From the NCBI GenBank assembly GCA_964409775.1, contig CAYPEI010000001.1, forward strand, positions 285,353-349,352: a stretch of DNA of 64,000 nucleotides, written 5' to 3'. Both the position numbers and the translations under genes were made by a program. Every line of letters starts with the position of its first letter. The first letter of the stretch is position 1. The notes beneath the pieces were generated by a model. The model saw only the letters and a list, made by a program, of their open reading frames with translations, did no database searches and was not told the DNA's origin. Below, one piece after another: positions 1-8,894 of this stretch. Source of the stretch: JAHBXL01 sp964409775 (GTDB lineage Bacteria; Planctomycetota; Phycisphaerae; Phycisphaerales; UBA1924).

Positions 1-127
1 GGGTGTGCAGGGCGTCCGGCAGCCGCGGCAAATCCGCTCAACGAGTTATCAGCACGCGAACAAATGAACACGGCCCCGGCAGCGAGCCGGGGCCGTGGCG
101 GAGGCGGTGGAATGGACTGCTTGCCGA

Positions 128-2365
128 TCAGCGAGATCCGACTTCCTTCCGACCGAGAATCAGTGGAACGAGTTCGGCATTGGGCAGGTTGAGCGCGCCC
201 ATGAGGGCGGCGGCCGCGGTCGCCTCAGCATCGGCACCGGTCGTGAGGATGTCACGAAGGGCGGTGATGTGGCGGGTCTCGAGCAGGTTGCCGTTGCGCT
301 TGGCCGAGCCCGCGACCTTTTCGAGCAGCGCGACCCGCTCATCGCCGGGCGCGGCGATGGCGGCATCCATGAGTGACTGCTGGGCGGCGGGGGTGTTCAC
401 GAACGACAGCACGTCGGCGATGTGCTGGCGCATCTCGCCGCGATTGTCCGCCAGCGCAGTGATGAGCGGCCCGGAGGCGTCGGTCACGTTCAACACCGCG
501 TTGCTGGAGACGGCAAGGTCTCGGAGGACCGCGATCGCGCGGGTCTTGTATGCCGCGGCTTCCTCGTCATTGATGGCCCCGCCAATAGCGCGGCCGAGCA
601 GTTGCTCGCCGGCTTCGCCGATCTCGGCCTGGCTCATGCCGATGCGGCCGATCCGGATGGTGGGATCGTCGGAGTACTTCTGCGAGAGTTCCTGGTAGCC
701 GGCGGAACTGGCCAGCGCGAGGATGGGCGCGGCCCGCAACTTGGCGCGCCCGCGGGCCTCCGTGATGATCGCCTGCGTGGCGTTGGTCGTTAGGTCGGTC
801 ACGATCAGATCCACGCCGGGCATGTCGGCAATCGCCTGCTCAACATCCAGCAGTTGAGACGCCGGTCGGACATCCTTGTACCCCTTGGCGCGGAGTACTT
901 CGGCGAGGCCCGTCTGGCGCTCGGGCGTCGCAGCGATGACCAGCGCGTAGCGGGCGCCGGCATCGCGGATGGCGCTGCCCAGGATCGGGACCACGCGGTC
1001 CGAACCCTCAAAAGTCTCGCGCGGGCCGGCGGCGCCGAGGGCGATGGCGGATTCATACTGCACACGCCGGCTGGGATAACGCAGGGCCTCCAGCAGCGAG
1101 CGACGCTCCGCCCCAGACCACAACTGCGAACCGCCCGCGGTCTTCTCGATGGCGGCGATCGCCTTCCGGGCCAGCGGGGTGTCGTTAGCGTCCAGTGCCC
1201 TCGCGAGGACGCGCTGGCTGGGGCTGTTGCCCGCAGCGACCGCGTAGTACATCGCCTCGCGCCGGTCGTCGCCGTACGCAGGGTTCACATAGTCCGCCGG
1301 GCCGTCGATCTCGCGGGAGAAGTTCGAGGCGAGCCAGAGGCTGATCGCCCCGGCATTGGACGAGTCCAACTGCAGCGCCCGTTCGGCGTGACGCATCGCC
1401 ATCGCCTCGTGGAAGACCGTGGTATCGATGGGCTGAAAAAGGAGCCCCGCGCCCGGGTCGTACGTCCACCACAACTGGTTCGGCTCGCCGGGGAAACTGG
1501 TGAGGCTCAGCGACTCGGTGTAGTACTCATTGCCCAGCGCCTCGTAGCGTGATGAGAGCGGCGCATCGTCGTTCACAGCGCCGGCGATCTTGCGGATCGC
1601 CTCCTCCGCGGCGGCCTTCACGGTTCCGACCTGCGTCGTCGCGCGAACGTCATAGATCGACGGGACCGATGTCGAATAGGGAATGTCGCGCAGGACGTTG
1701 ATCACCGTTTCCTGCGAGACCGGGTCGAGTTCGGGCAGTGCCGTCGTAAGGGGCACAACGGCGTGGCGACCCATGTCCACCAGCAGCGTGCGCACCTCCG
1801 CCTGGAGCACACCATTCTCGCGCTGCACGAGTGCCCGCAGTAACTGCGGGAGCGCATACTCGCCGGCTTCTTTAAGGCGCTGGCGCGCGTACGAGCGGGC
1901 CTTCTGCATCCCGGTGAGATCCGCGATGCTCTTGGCGATGGCTTCGGGGTCGCGGACGACGGCCCGCTTGCCGTCTTCGAACAGCCGCAGGAGTTTGCCC
2001 GCGGTCATCTCCAGGTCGCGGTAACGCAAGCCCTGGATGATCGCCCGCTCGAACTTCGAAACGCCGCCCCGCGAGGACTCGACGAGTTTGACGAACTCCT
2101 TCGGATCGAGTTTCTTGGCCAGCAGTGCATCGCCCCACTGCGCCGCCAGGGCGGGGTTGTCGATCAGCGTGTTGTGCGTGAAGTCCTCGAGCAGTTGCTC
2201 GTTCGTGGGCTCGCGGCCGGCGGGCTGCTCGGCTTGGGCGAGCAGTGGCAGGGGCGTTCCGGCCACCGCCGCGAGCCCCAGCGGGAGGCAGGCCGCGAAC
2301 GTCAGGCCGGAGCGGCGGAGGGGGACGAGGCGATTGGTGCGATCGGACACGAGCTGCTCCTTCAA
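128..2365 (-). CDS. Exported HEAT-repeat protein with an embedded receiver-like domain
   Basis: A 745-residue protein. Residues 14-44 form a basic-hydrophobic signal sequence ending near LLAQA, so it is probably exported. Most of the chain is Ala/Leu-rich alpha-helical repeat typical of HEAT proteins, which usually act as protein-binding scaffolds. Residues about 473-555 differ: they alternate hydrophobic strands and helices like a CheY receiver, with an aspartate at the phospho-acceptor position (IVTDL, D524) and a later strand PILALASSAG. The N-terminal acidic pair is replaced by AATPE, so this looks like a degenerate receiver. No enzymatic motif is seen. It is transcribed away from a helix-turn-helix/receiver gene starting at 2782. 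The HEAT assignment rests on composition and periodicity; the function is unknown. Confidence 0.75.
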   Translation of the reverse strand: MKEQLVSDRTNRLVPLRRSGLTFAACLPLGLAAVAGTPLPLLAQAEQPAGREPTNEQLLEDFTHNTLIDNPALAAQWGDALLAKKLDPKEFVKLVESSRGGVSKFERAIIQGLRYRDLEMTAGKLLRLFEDGKRAVVRDPEAIAKSIADLTGMQKARSYARQRLKEAGEYALPQLLRALVQRENGVLQAEVRTLLVDMGRHAVVPLTTALPELDPVSQETVINVLRDIPYSTSVPSIYDVRATTQVGTVKAAAEEAIRKIAGAVNDDAPLSSRYEALGNEYYTESLSLTSFPGEPNQLWWTYDPGAGLLFQPIDTTVFHEAMAMRHAERALQLDSSNAGAISLWLASNFSREIDGPADYVNPAYGDDRREAMYYAVAAGNSPSQRVLARALDANDTPLARKAIAAIEKTAGGSQLWSGAERRSLLEALRYPSRRVQYESAIALGAAGPRETFEGSDRVVPILGSAIRDAGARYALVIAATPERQTGLAEVLRAKGYKDVRPASQLLDVEQAIADMPGVDLIVTDLTTNATQAIITEARGRAKLRAAPILALASSAGYQELSQKYSDDPTIRIGRIGMSQAEIGEAGEQLLGRAIGGAINDEEAAAYKTRAIAVLRDLAVSSNAVLNVTDASGPLITALADNRGEMRQHIADVLSFVNTPAAQQSLMDAAIAAPGDERVALLEKVAGSAKRNGNLLETRHITALRDILTTGADAEATAAAALMGALNLPNAELVPLILGRKEVGSR

Positions 2366-2781
2366 GGATCAGTGCAGGGTCGGGACTTCGGCTGCCGCTG
2401 GCGACGTTCGGCGGGACCGATCCCGTACGGACGCCGCCCGCCGCCGGATGCAAATCCGGGGCGCGGCCGCGATTCAAGGGCAGTAACGTAACGCCCCGGC
2501 AGCGGGGATGTCAACGCGGGCAAGGAACTTGGCGAATAGGGGGGATCCCCCCAGCACGAGGGGTGGCCCTGGCGAGCTCCCAAAGGGCCCAAGCCTTGGC
2601 CGGGTTTCGCACCCGGGCATTCTTCCGGTCCGGCCTGAACCGCACAGTCCGAATAGCCGTTTCCGACGATCCGGGCGGCAATAGGCGTCAAGGGCGACCC
2701 AAAAGGCGTCGATGGCAGGGAGTCAGACCGCCGATCGTGCGGCGGTGGGTTCGTGCCGTACCCAACGAAGCGAGGTTAGAG
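2366..2781. other. Intergenic region between divergent genes, with a GC palindrome
   Basis: This 416-base gap separates the start codons of two divergent genes and must hold both promoters. The one clear structure is a perfect 14-bp palindrome, GGGGGGATCCCCCC at 2539-2552, which could be an operator for the helix-turn-helix protein downstream or simply a GC-rich inverted repeat. I see no convincing sigma-70 promoter and no small gene. One of the window's rare AGCT sites lies here (2575-2578). Confidence 0.5.
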
Positions 2782-3363
2782 ATGCTGCCGTTCGACAAAG
2801 ATGTGCTTACAACCGGCGAGGTTGCCAAGATCTGCAATGTTGCGCCGCGGACGGTGTCCAAGTGGTTCGACACGGGCCAACTCAAGGGGTACCGGATCCC
2901 GGGTTCCAAGGACCGGCGGATTCCCGTTTCGCAACTGGTTCGCTTCATGAAGGAGCACGGCATCCCGTTTGACGGGGTCGCCGGCGGCAAGACCCGCATC
3001 CTCGTCGTTGATGACGAGACCGAGGTTGTCGAAGCGCTGGGCAAGGCGCTGGCCGAGCAAGCCAACTACGAAGTCCGCACCGCCACGACCGCGTTCGAGG
3101 CCGGCATCGAGTGCGAGCGGTTCAAGCCGCATGTCCTGCTGCTCGATGCTCACCTCGGCGGGGCCGAGGCCAAGGCGCTCGCCGGGCTTGTCCACAAGGA
3201 CGACGACCTTCAACTCACCAAAGTCATCGCCATGAGCGGGCAGATGACCGAAGGTCAACTGCAGGGCCTGCGCACGCAGGGCTTTGACAGTTACCTCCGC
3301 AAGCCGTTCGCGGTGCGGCAGGTCATCGAGGCGATCGAGCACTCGACAAACCTCGTCCACTGA
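2782..3363 (+). CDS. Helix-turn-helix DNA-binding protein with C-terminal response-regulator receiver
   Basis: A 193-residue protein. Residues 8-60 match the excisionase/MerR-like helix-turn-helix family (LTTGEVAKICNVAPRTVSKW, then a basic wing with GSKDRRIP). Residues 71-190 are a complete receiver: acidic pair D77/D78 in ILVVDDE, phospho-acceptor D122 in LLLDAHLGG, S152 in AMSG, K174 in YLRKPF. It is therefore expected to be a phosphorylation-controlled DNA-binding protein. The order is reversed from most response regulators, where the receiver comes first. The ATG at 2782 is chosen because GAGG lies just upstream at 2772-2775 and the helix-turn-helix follows at once. No partner histidine kinase lies nearby. 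A strong hairpin terminator follows the stop. Confidence 0.88.
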   Translation: MLPFDKDVLTTGEVAKICNVAPRTVSKWFDTGQLKGYRIPGSKDRRIPVSQLVRFMKEHGIPFDGVAGGKTRILVVDDETEVVEALGKALAEQANYEVRTATTAFEAGIECERFKPHVLLLDAHLGGAEAKALAGLVHKDDDLQLTKVIAMSGQMTEGQLQGLRTQGFDSYLRKPFAVRQVIEAIEHSTNLVH

Positions 3364-3407
3364 CGTCCAGAGGCGGCCCGCGCCGACCAGCAACCAGCAG
3401 ACTCGTG

Positions 3408-3442
3408 CAGGCCCCGCGTCGATGATGCGGGGCCTGTTGTTT
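3408..3442 (+). terminator. Rho-independent terminator of the HTH-receiver gene
   Basis: A perfect 10-bp stem, CAGGCCCCGC at 3408-3417 and GCGGGGCCTG at 3427-3436, has a 9-base loop and is followed by TTGTTT. It lies 45 bases past the stop at 3363 and before the convergent ABC permease gene. Confidence 0.8.
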
Positions 3443-3485
3443 CGCGGTGTTGCCGACGTAGTTCGTTTCGTCGCCGACCGCCCGT

Positions 3486-4796
3486 TCAGAAATCGCGTCG
3501 AACGAAGATCAGCGTGGCCGCTCCGAGAACCACGAGTTCGAAGGCGAGCGATGTGCCAACTACCCACGCGAGTGAACGGTTGTCCAGCGCTTCCTCCGCA
3601 GCGCCGGCGTCCTCGTCGCCACTGGCCTCCATGATGACTTTCAGGAAGCCCTCCATGTCGCTCTTGTCGATCACGAAGCGCTGGAAGAGCCGCTTGGTTT
3701 CGCCGGTCTTGGGCAGAACCGCGTTCATCGCGTAGATCCGCCGGTGCCAGGTGGTCGTGGACCGCGAGGTCTCCCGCAGCGGCGTGACCTCGCCTTCAAG
3801 CCGCTCGATCTGCCGCACCACCTGCGCGCGATTGCGGACCAGGGAATCGGTGCCGCTGGCGGCATCCACCTGCCCCAGCAGCGTCCGCCCTGCTTCCAAC
3901 AGGTTGCGGGTGCCGCGGCGGGATGGCCTGCGGGGATAGGGTGCGGGAGCCTGTCCCGTGGCCTGGGGCGGAGGAGCGTCCGCGGGGGTCTCTTGTGTGG
4001 CGGCCGGTCCGGTCTGCTCCGCCGGCGCCGTTACGCTCGCCGCCGGCGCGGCGGAGTCCACACCGAGTTCGAGCAGTTGCTCGTCGATGGATTGCAGCGT
4101 GTCCTTGAGCGTCTGGATCTGGCCGTCGACGCGGGCGACCTGCTGCTCCTGCCGAAGCCGCTGGTCGAGCATGAACTGCTCGACGCTGGCGGTGAGCCAG
4201 GAGGCGAGCCAGATGAGGATCGTCGCGAGCAGCGCGAGCAGCGTGGACCGGGTAAGCATCCCCACGAGCGCACAGACACTGAACAGGTAACTGAAGAACA
4301 GGACCATGAGGGGGACCGCAAGCAGCGGCCTTGCGTCCCAAACGCCGCCGCGGATTCCGATGACCAGCACCGCGCCGACGGCGAACACCATCGCCTGCAG
4401 GACGACGAACATGAGGCCCGCGGCGTATTTGGTCAGGAACAGCCTGAGCCGGCTGATGGGCTTGGAGAGCACGAGTTCCACCGCGCCACCGGAGACCATC
4501 TCCGGGATCATGCCGGCGGTCGAGATCAGCGCGAGGATGGTCGCGCCCCAGGCGAGCCAGAGGTTGATCCCGAACCACGAGAACAGGAACTTGTAGAACC
4601 CTCCGGGCGATACGGCCTTCGTCGACAGGAACGGGATGTCCGCGGTCATACCGAAGGCGACGATGCCCCGATCGTTGTTCGAGGGAATGGCGAGCGCGGC
4701 CACAACCGCGACGGAGATCGCCAGCACGATCCAGAACAGTTTCCGGCTGTTCAGTTCCCGATACGCATCGAGAAAGATGGCCAGCGTCTGCCTCAT
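3486..4796 (-). CDS. ABC transporter permease (ABC-2 type) with soluble insert
   Basis: A 436-residue membrane protein starting MRQTLAIFLDAYRELNSRKL, typical of ABC-2-type permeases. Several hydrophobic segments follow, including FWIVLAISVAVVAALAI near the N-terminus, then a set around the VLSKPISR motif found in this family. A long soluble stretch, predicted coiled coil followed by an Ala/Pro-rich linker (TQETPADAPPPQATGQ), interrupts the membrane part before a final C-terminal helix (LAFELVVLGAATLIF). The ATG at 4796 overlaps the stop of the upstream ATPase gene by four bases (ATGA), so the two are translationally coupled and probably form one exporter. The substrate cannot be read from sequence. 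Confidence 0.85.
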   Translation of the reverse strand: MRQTLAIFLDAYRELNSRKLFWIVLAISVAVVAALAIPSNNDRGIVAFGMTADIPFLSTKAVSPGGFYKFLFSWFGINLWLAWGATILALISTAGMIPEMVSGGAVELVLSKPISRLRLFLTKYAAGLMFVVLQAMVFAVGAVLVIGIRGGVWDARPLLAVPLMVLFFSYLFSVCALVGMLTRSTLLALLATILIWLASWLTASVEQFMLDQRLRQEQQVARVDGQIQTLKDTLQSIDEQLLELGVDSAAPAASVTAPAEQTGPAATQETPADAPPPQATGQAPAPYPRRPSRRGTRNLLEAGRTLLGQVDAASGTDSLVRNRAQVVRQIERLEGEVTPLRETSRSTTTWHRRIYAMNAVLPKTGETKRLFQRFVIDKSDMEGFLKVIMEASGDEDAGAAEEALDNRSLAWVVGTSLAFELVVLGAATLIFVRRDF

Positions 4797-5986
4797 CGGG
4801 CGTCCTCCGCGGCTTGCACGAGGCCGGAGCGGGCCGCGTTGCCGGATTCGCGTCTGCTGGTGCTGGCCGCGCCGGGTGCAAGCGTCTGCCCGGTTGTCGG
4901 GTCGGTGACAGCCTTCATGAACAGGTCTTCGAGCGACCATCGCACGGGGCGGATGGCCCGGATCGTCATCCCCGCGCGACGCAGCGCATCGATCACGGGC
5001 TGGAACTCTGCGGCCTCCTCGGTCTGGACCTGGATCGTCACCGCGTTTGGTGAACTCCCAGCCTGCTCGACCGTCACTCGCGTCCCCGAACTCCCAATCA
5101 ACAGGCCTCTCAGCGTCGGTTCGGCCGGCGATGCGGGTGGATCGAACGTGGCGATGCCGCTGAGCGTGGCAGGGAGTTGGGCGGCCTGCCCGGCGGTGCC
5201 ACCGGAGATTGCGACCTCGATCTCGTATCGGCGACTGTCGCGTGTCAGTTCGTCAATCGTTCCCTGCGACGAAACGACCCCCTGCACGAGGATGGCAACG
5301 CGGTCGCAGACCATCTCGAGTTCGCTCAGCAGGTGGGAGTTCAGGAAGACGGTGCGGCCCTCATCGCGGATGCGGGCCAGGATTGTGCGGATGTCCCGCC
5401 GGCCAACAGGGTCGACGCCGTCGGTCGGCTCGTCCAGCACCACCAGGTCCGGGTCGCCCATCAGCGAGTTGGCGATCCCCAGCCGCTGCCGCATGCCCTT
5501 CGAGAAACCCTTCACCTTCTTGTGGGACCAGTTCGACAGGCCCACCAGGTCAAGAAGTTCGCCGCTGCGCTTCTTGCGCACCACACGCGGCACATCGGAC
5601 AGAGCGCCGAAGAAGTCCAGCACCTGCGAGGCGGTCAGGTATTCAGGGAATCGGTGATGCTCGGGCAGATATCCCACCCGCCGGAGATTGGCCTTGTCGC
5701 CGACGGGAGCGCCGAGGAATGTCCCATCGCAGCGTGTCGGGCTGATGACCGTCATCAGGATCTTCACCAGCGTGCTCTTGCCCGCGCCGTTCGGACCGAG
5801 GAGCCCGAAGACCGAGCCCCGGTGGACCCGCATGTCGATCCCGCGCAGGGCGTGCACCTGTCCGCGGCCGAAACGGCCCTTGTACAACTTCTCGACGTTG
5901 GAAAGGTCGATCACCCAGTCGCCGGAGTATCGGCCCGACGCGCGGGTCGCGGGTGCGGCGGAGGGTGCGTTGGTCGCGGTCGTCAC
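4793..5986 (-). CDS. ABC transporter ATP-binding protein
   Basis: A 397-residue cytoplasmic ATPase. Walker A is GPNGAGKST (64-72), Walker B LVVLDEP (181-187), and the switch histidine is H218 in FLNSHLLSELE. The signature loop reads FSKGMRQR (161-168), a usual variant in the CcmA/NatA-type exporter group. An extra C-terminal region after about residue 240 is common in ATPases that pair with ABC-2 permeases. It overlaps the permease gene by four bases, so it should power that permease. The first 20 residues (TTATNAPSAAPATRAS) look unstructured. Confidence 0.92.
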   Translation of the reverse strand: MTTATNAPSAAPATRASGRYSGDWVIDLSNVEKLYKGRFGRGQVHALRGIDMRVHRGSVFGLLGPNGAGKSTLVKILMTVISPTRCDGTFLGAPVGDKANLRRVGYLPEHHRFPEYLTASQVLDFFGALSDVPRVVRKKRSGELLDLVGLSNWSHKKVKGFSKGMRQRLGIANSLMGDPDLVVLDEPTDGVDPVGRRDIRTILARIRDEGRTVFLNSHLLSELEMVCDRVAILVQGVVSSQGTIDELTRDSRRYEIEVAISGGTAGQAAQLPATLSGIATFDPPASPAEPTLRGLLIGSSGTRVTVEQAGSSPNAVTIQVQTEEAAEFQPVIDALRRAGMTIRAIRPVRWSLEDLFMKAVTDPTTGQTLAPGAASTSRRESGNAARSGLVQAAEDAR

Positions 5987-6040
5987 TCAAGGCTCCTGTC
6001 CGAGGGAGGCGAACCGGGCGGCGAGCAGGGCGCGGGCGTT

Positions 6041-6739
6041 TCAGCGAATTGGGCGCTTGCGGGCAACGATGTGGAAGACATGCCAGTGCTTGGGATTCCC
6101 GCCCGCATCATTGTCGTCCTTTTCCTCGATGCGGAACTCTTCTACCTCCAAGGGCCGGAGGAGATCCCTGGCGCGGGCTTCGGTCTGGTGTGATCGGTCG
6201 GGGATCGCCGCCCATGAGTCGCGGTCGCCGAAGAACTGTCCGGCGAATCGGCCGCCGGGCTCGATCGACTCGACGATCTTCGACCACAAGGCGTCGAAGT
6301 GCCGGGGCTCGCAGAAGGGGAGGGAGAACGATGCATTGACAAGCCGGGCGCCGGGCAGCGTCAGGCCTTCGAACGCGGCCACCCTGGCCGTAAGGGCGCC
6401 GCGGACGGCCGTGGCGACCCGGGGCAGCAGCAGATCGAAGGCGTTGGGGTGGGAATCGATTGCTAGCACCCGCCAGCCGCGCCGGAGCAGTTCGAGCGTG
6501 TCGCGCCCCTCGCCGCACCCCAGGTCGATCGCCAGCGGTGCGTCTGTTTGTGCGCTGCGGACTGCATCGATCTCTCGTTCGCGGTCGAAGCGATCGAGCG
6601 CCGACAGGAGCGTCTCCCGCGGAGGCTTGCCAAGGACGACCTTGAAGTAGCCCGGCCAGTCACGCTTCTCGGCATAGTGCTGGGCTTTCGGGGTCGCCTT
6701 GGATGGCTTGTCGTCGGGCGTTGGCGGAAGAGTGGTCAT
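6041..6739 (-). CDS. Class I SAM-dependent methyltransferase
   Basis: A 232-residue protein with the Rossmann-type SAM-binding signature AIDLGCGEGRD (about 70-80) followed by an acidic ribose-binding residue in VLAIDSHP (D95). The later motif VNASFSLPFCEP and the helix that follows resemble TehB-like small-molecule methyltransferases. The substrate is unknown. I take the ATG at 6739 (MTTLPPTPDDKP); an earlier ATG at 6766 would run into the start of the divergent decarboxylase gene at 6753. With these starts the two genes are only 13 bases apart, so each promoter must lie in the other's coding sequence. Confidence 0.8.
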   Translation of the reverse strand: MTTLPPTPDDKPSKATPKAQHYAEKRDWPGYFKVVLGKPPRETLLSALDRFDREREIDAVRSAQTDAPLAIDLGCGEGRDTLELLRRGWRVLAIDSHPNAFDLLLPRVATAVRGALTARVAAFEGLTLPGARLVNASFSLPFCEPRHFDALWSKIVESIEPGGRFAGQFFGDRDSWAAIPDRSHQTEARARDLLRPLEVEEFRIEEKDDNDAGGNPKHWHVFHIVARKRPIR

Positions 6740-6752
6740 ACGCTGTGCACCA

Positions 6753-8861
6753 ATGTACGAGAACACGCGCGAGTTCGTCGCCGCACTTGAGCGGGCCGGA
6801 GAACTGAAGCGTATTTCCGCTCAGGTCTCTCCGGTGCTCGAAGTCACTGAACTGGCCGATCGGGAGAGCAAATCTCCGGCGCCAAGCCTGCCGAGCGAGG
6901 CGACGCGCCGGACAGACCCGCGGTTTCATCACCTCGGCGGCCGGGCGCTGCTCCTGGAGAGTATCGAGGGGTCTGAGATTCCTGTGCTGATCAACCAGTT
7001 CGGCAGTTACCGCCGGATGGAGATGGCACTGGGCTGCAACGACGGTGCGGGCGCCGATCTTCAATCCGGCCATACCCCCGGAGGGCTGGAGGCGCTCGCG
7101 GAGCGACTCGGCAGGCTCATCAAGCCCGAGCCACCGCCGACGCTGATGGCGAAACTGAAGAAACTCCCGGAACTGCTGGAACTCGCGAAGATCCCGCCGA
7201 GGAAGGTCCGCTCGGGGCCGTGCCAGCAGACTGTGATACGCGGCATGGATGTCGACCTCACGCGTCTGCCGCTGCTGCGCTGCTGGCCGCATGATGGCGA
7301 CTTCGCCGCGATGGGTTATCCGCCGAATGTGAACGATGGCATCCCCGGGCTCGGCTCCGGCGTGGAGTGGGATCGCCTCTACCGCGGCCGGTACATCACG
7401 CTCGGCACGATCCACACCATCCATGCCGATGACCGTGACCACCCGAACCCTCCCAGCCGCAACGTCGGCATGTACCGCGTGCAACTTCTCGGCAAGCAGC
7501 GGATGGCGATGCACTGGCACATGCACCACGACGGAGCGCGACACTGGCGCTCGTGGAAGGCTCGCGGCGAGAAGATGCCGGTCGCGATCGCGCTGGGGGG
7601 CGAGAGCGTGATGCCGTACGCGGCGACCGCGCCGATGCCGCCGGGGATCAGCGAACTGTTGCTGGCGGGATTCCTGAACCGGGGCGGCATCCCGCTCTGC
7701 CGCGGCGTGACGGTGCCGCTGGATGTCCCGGCGAACGCCGAGATCGTGATCGAAGGGTACGTGAGCAACGAGGCGGGCACGCCGGGGTTCGATCCACGCG
7801 TCGCCGGGGCCGCGCTCGGGCCGGGTGCGGTGTTCGAGGGACCGTTTGGAGATCACACAGGGTTTTATTCACTTCCGGATCGATACCCGGTCATGGAAGT
7901 GACCGCGATCTCACACCGGCGCGATCCGATCTTCCCCGCAACTGTCGTCGGCTTGCCGCCGCAGGAAGACTACTTCATGGGGAAGGCGACGGAGCGGCTG
8001 TTCCTGCCGCTGCTGCGCACGATCATCCATGACATCGTTGATTACGACCTCCCGATGTTCGGCGCGTTCCACAACTGCGCGTTCCTGAAAGTCAAGAAGG
8101 AGTACCCGCTGCAGGCGCGGCGCGTGATGCACTCGGTCTGGGGGGCGGGGCAGATGGCCTGGACCAAGACGATTGTCGTCGTCGACGAGGATGTCGATGT
8201 GCACGACACAACCGCGGTGCTGCGGGCGGTGGGGGAGCAGTGTGTGCCGGGGCGGGACACCGAACTGGTCCGCGGCCCGTTGGACATTCTCGATCACGCC
8301 GCGCCGCACCTTGGCGCGGGAGGAAAGATGGGCTTCGATGCGACGCGCAAGCACGATGCGGCCGAGACGCATCGGGCCTTGGATCCGCTGGCGGCAGAGT
8401 TGTGCGCGGCCGGTCCGATCGGCCCTGCGCTTGGCGATGCTGCGCGGCAAGCAGAGGCTCGCATCCGCGAGTTGCCAGGTGTGCTCGATGCCCGCATTCC
8501 CGCGGAACTCGGCGGCTGGTGGCTGCTGCTGCGTTCCGATGGTTCAAGCGGCATCGGTCAGAAACTCGTCATGGTCCTCGGCGGTCTGGCCGATGCCATT
8601 TCCCTCCCGAGATGGATCGTCGTGGTGGGGCCGGATGCCGACTTGGCCAACATCGACGATGCGCTGTTTCATTGGATGGCCAACACGGCGCCCGACCGAG
8701 ACCGCTCCCTCAGCAAATGCGGCCGCCGCGTTGCGTTCGACGCTTCCCCGAAACGCGCTGGCGAGACGATCAACGGGTTTCCTGTTCGCGACTGGCCGCC
8801 GCTTCTGAAGATGACGGAGGAGGTCAGGCTGAGAGCCGGAGCGATGACGAAGTCATCCTGA
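6753..8861 (+). CDS. UbiD-family decarboxylase, long form
   Basis: A 702-residue protein of the UbiD family, whose members use prenylated FMN to decarboxylate unsaturated or aromatic acids. It starts MYENTREFVAALERAGELKR, the usual UbiD opening. Later family features include the central HWHMHHDGARHWR segment and the GPFGDHTGFYS block that carries active-site residues, followed by FPATVVGLPPQEDYFMGKA. At 702 residues it is longer than E. coli UbiD (about 500). Planctomycetes commonly carry long UbiD proteins, some assigned to menaquinone synthesis, but the substrate here is open. No UbiX flavin prenyltransferase lies in the window. There is no good ribosome-binding site before the ATG. Confidence 0.88.
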   Translation: MYENTREFVAALERAGELKRISAQVSPVLEVTELADRESKSPAPSLPSEATRRTDPRFHHLGGRALLLESIEGSEIPVLINQFGSYRRMEMALGCNDGAGADLQSGHTPGGLEALAERLGRLIKPEPPPTLMAKLKKLPELLELAKIPPRKVRSGPCQQTVIRGMDVDLTRLPLLRCWPHDGDFAAMGYPPNVNDGIPGLGSGVEWDRLYRGRYITLGTIHTIHADDRDHPNPPSRNVGMYRVQLLGKQRMAMHWHMHHDGARHWRSWKARGEKMPVAIALGGESVMPYAATAPMPPGISELLLAGFLNRGGIPLCRGVTVPLDVPANAEIVIEGYVSNEAGTPGFDPRVAGAALGPGAVFEGPFGDHTGFYSLPDRYPVMEVTAISHRRDPIFPATVVGLPPQEDYFMGKATERLFLPLLRTIIHDIVDYDLPMFGAFHNCAFLKVKKEYPLQARRVMHSVWGAGQMAWTKTIVVVDEDVDVHDTTAVLRAVGEQCVPGRDTELVRGPLDILDHAAPHLGAGGKMGFDATRKHDAAETHRALDPLAAELCAAGPIGPALGDAARQAEARIRELPGVLDARIPAELGGWWLLLRSDGSSGIGQKLVMVLGGLADAISLPRWIVVVGPDADLANIDDALFHWMANTAPDRDRSLSKCGRRVAFDASPKRAGETINGFPVRDWPPLLKMTEEVRLRAGAMTKSS

Positions 8862-8894
8862 TCCCTCGATCACGTCTTTCGCGTTGCGCTGTCC

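Noticed and set aside
3744..5657. A 637-codon open frame on the + strand opposite the ABC transporter genes
   Set aside because: Its product is Arg/Gly/Glu/His-rich without any domain, and the minus strand carries clear ABC motifs; long antisense frames are expected at this GC content.
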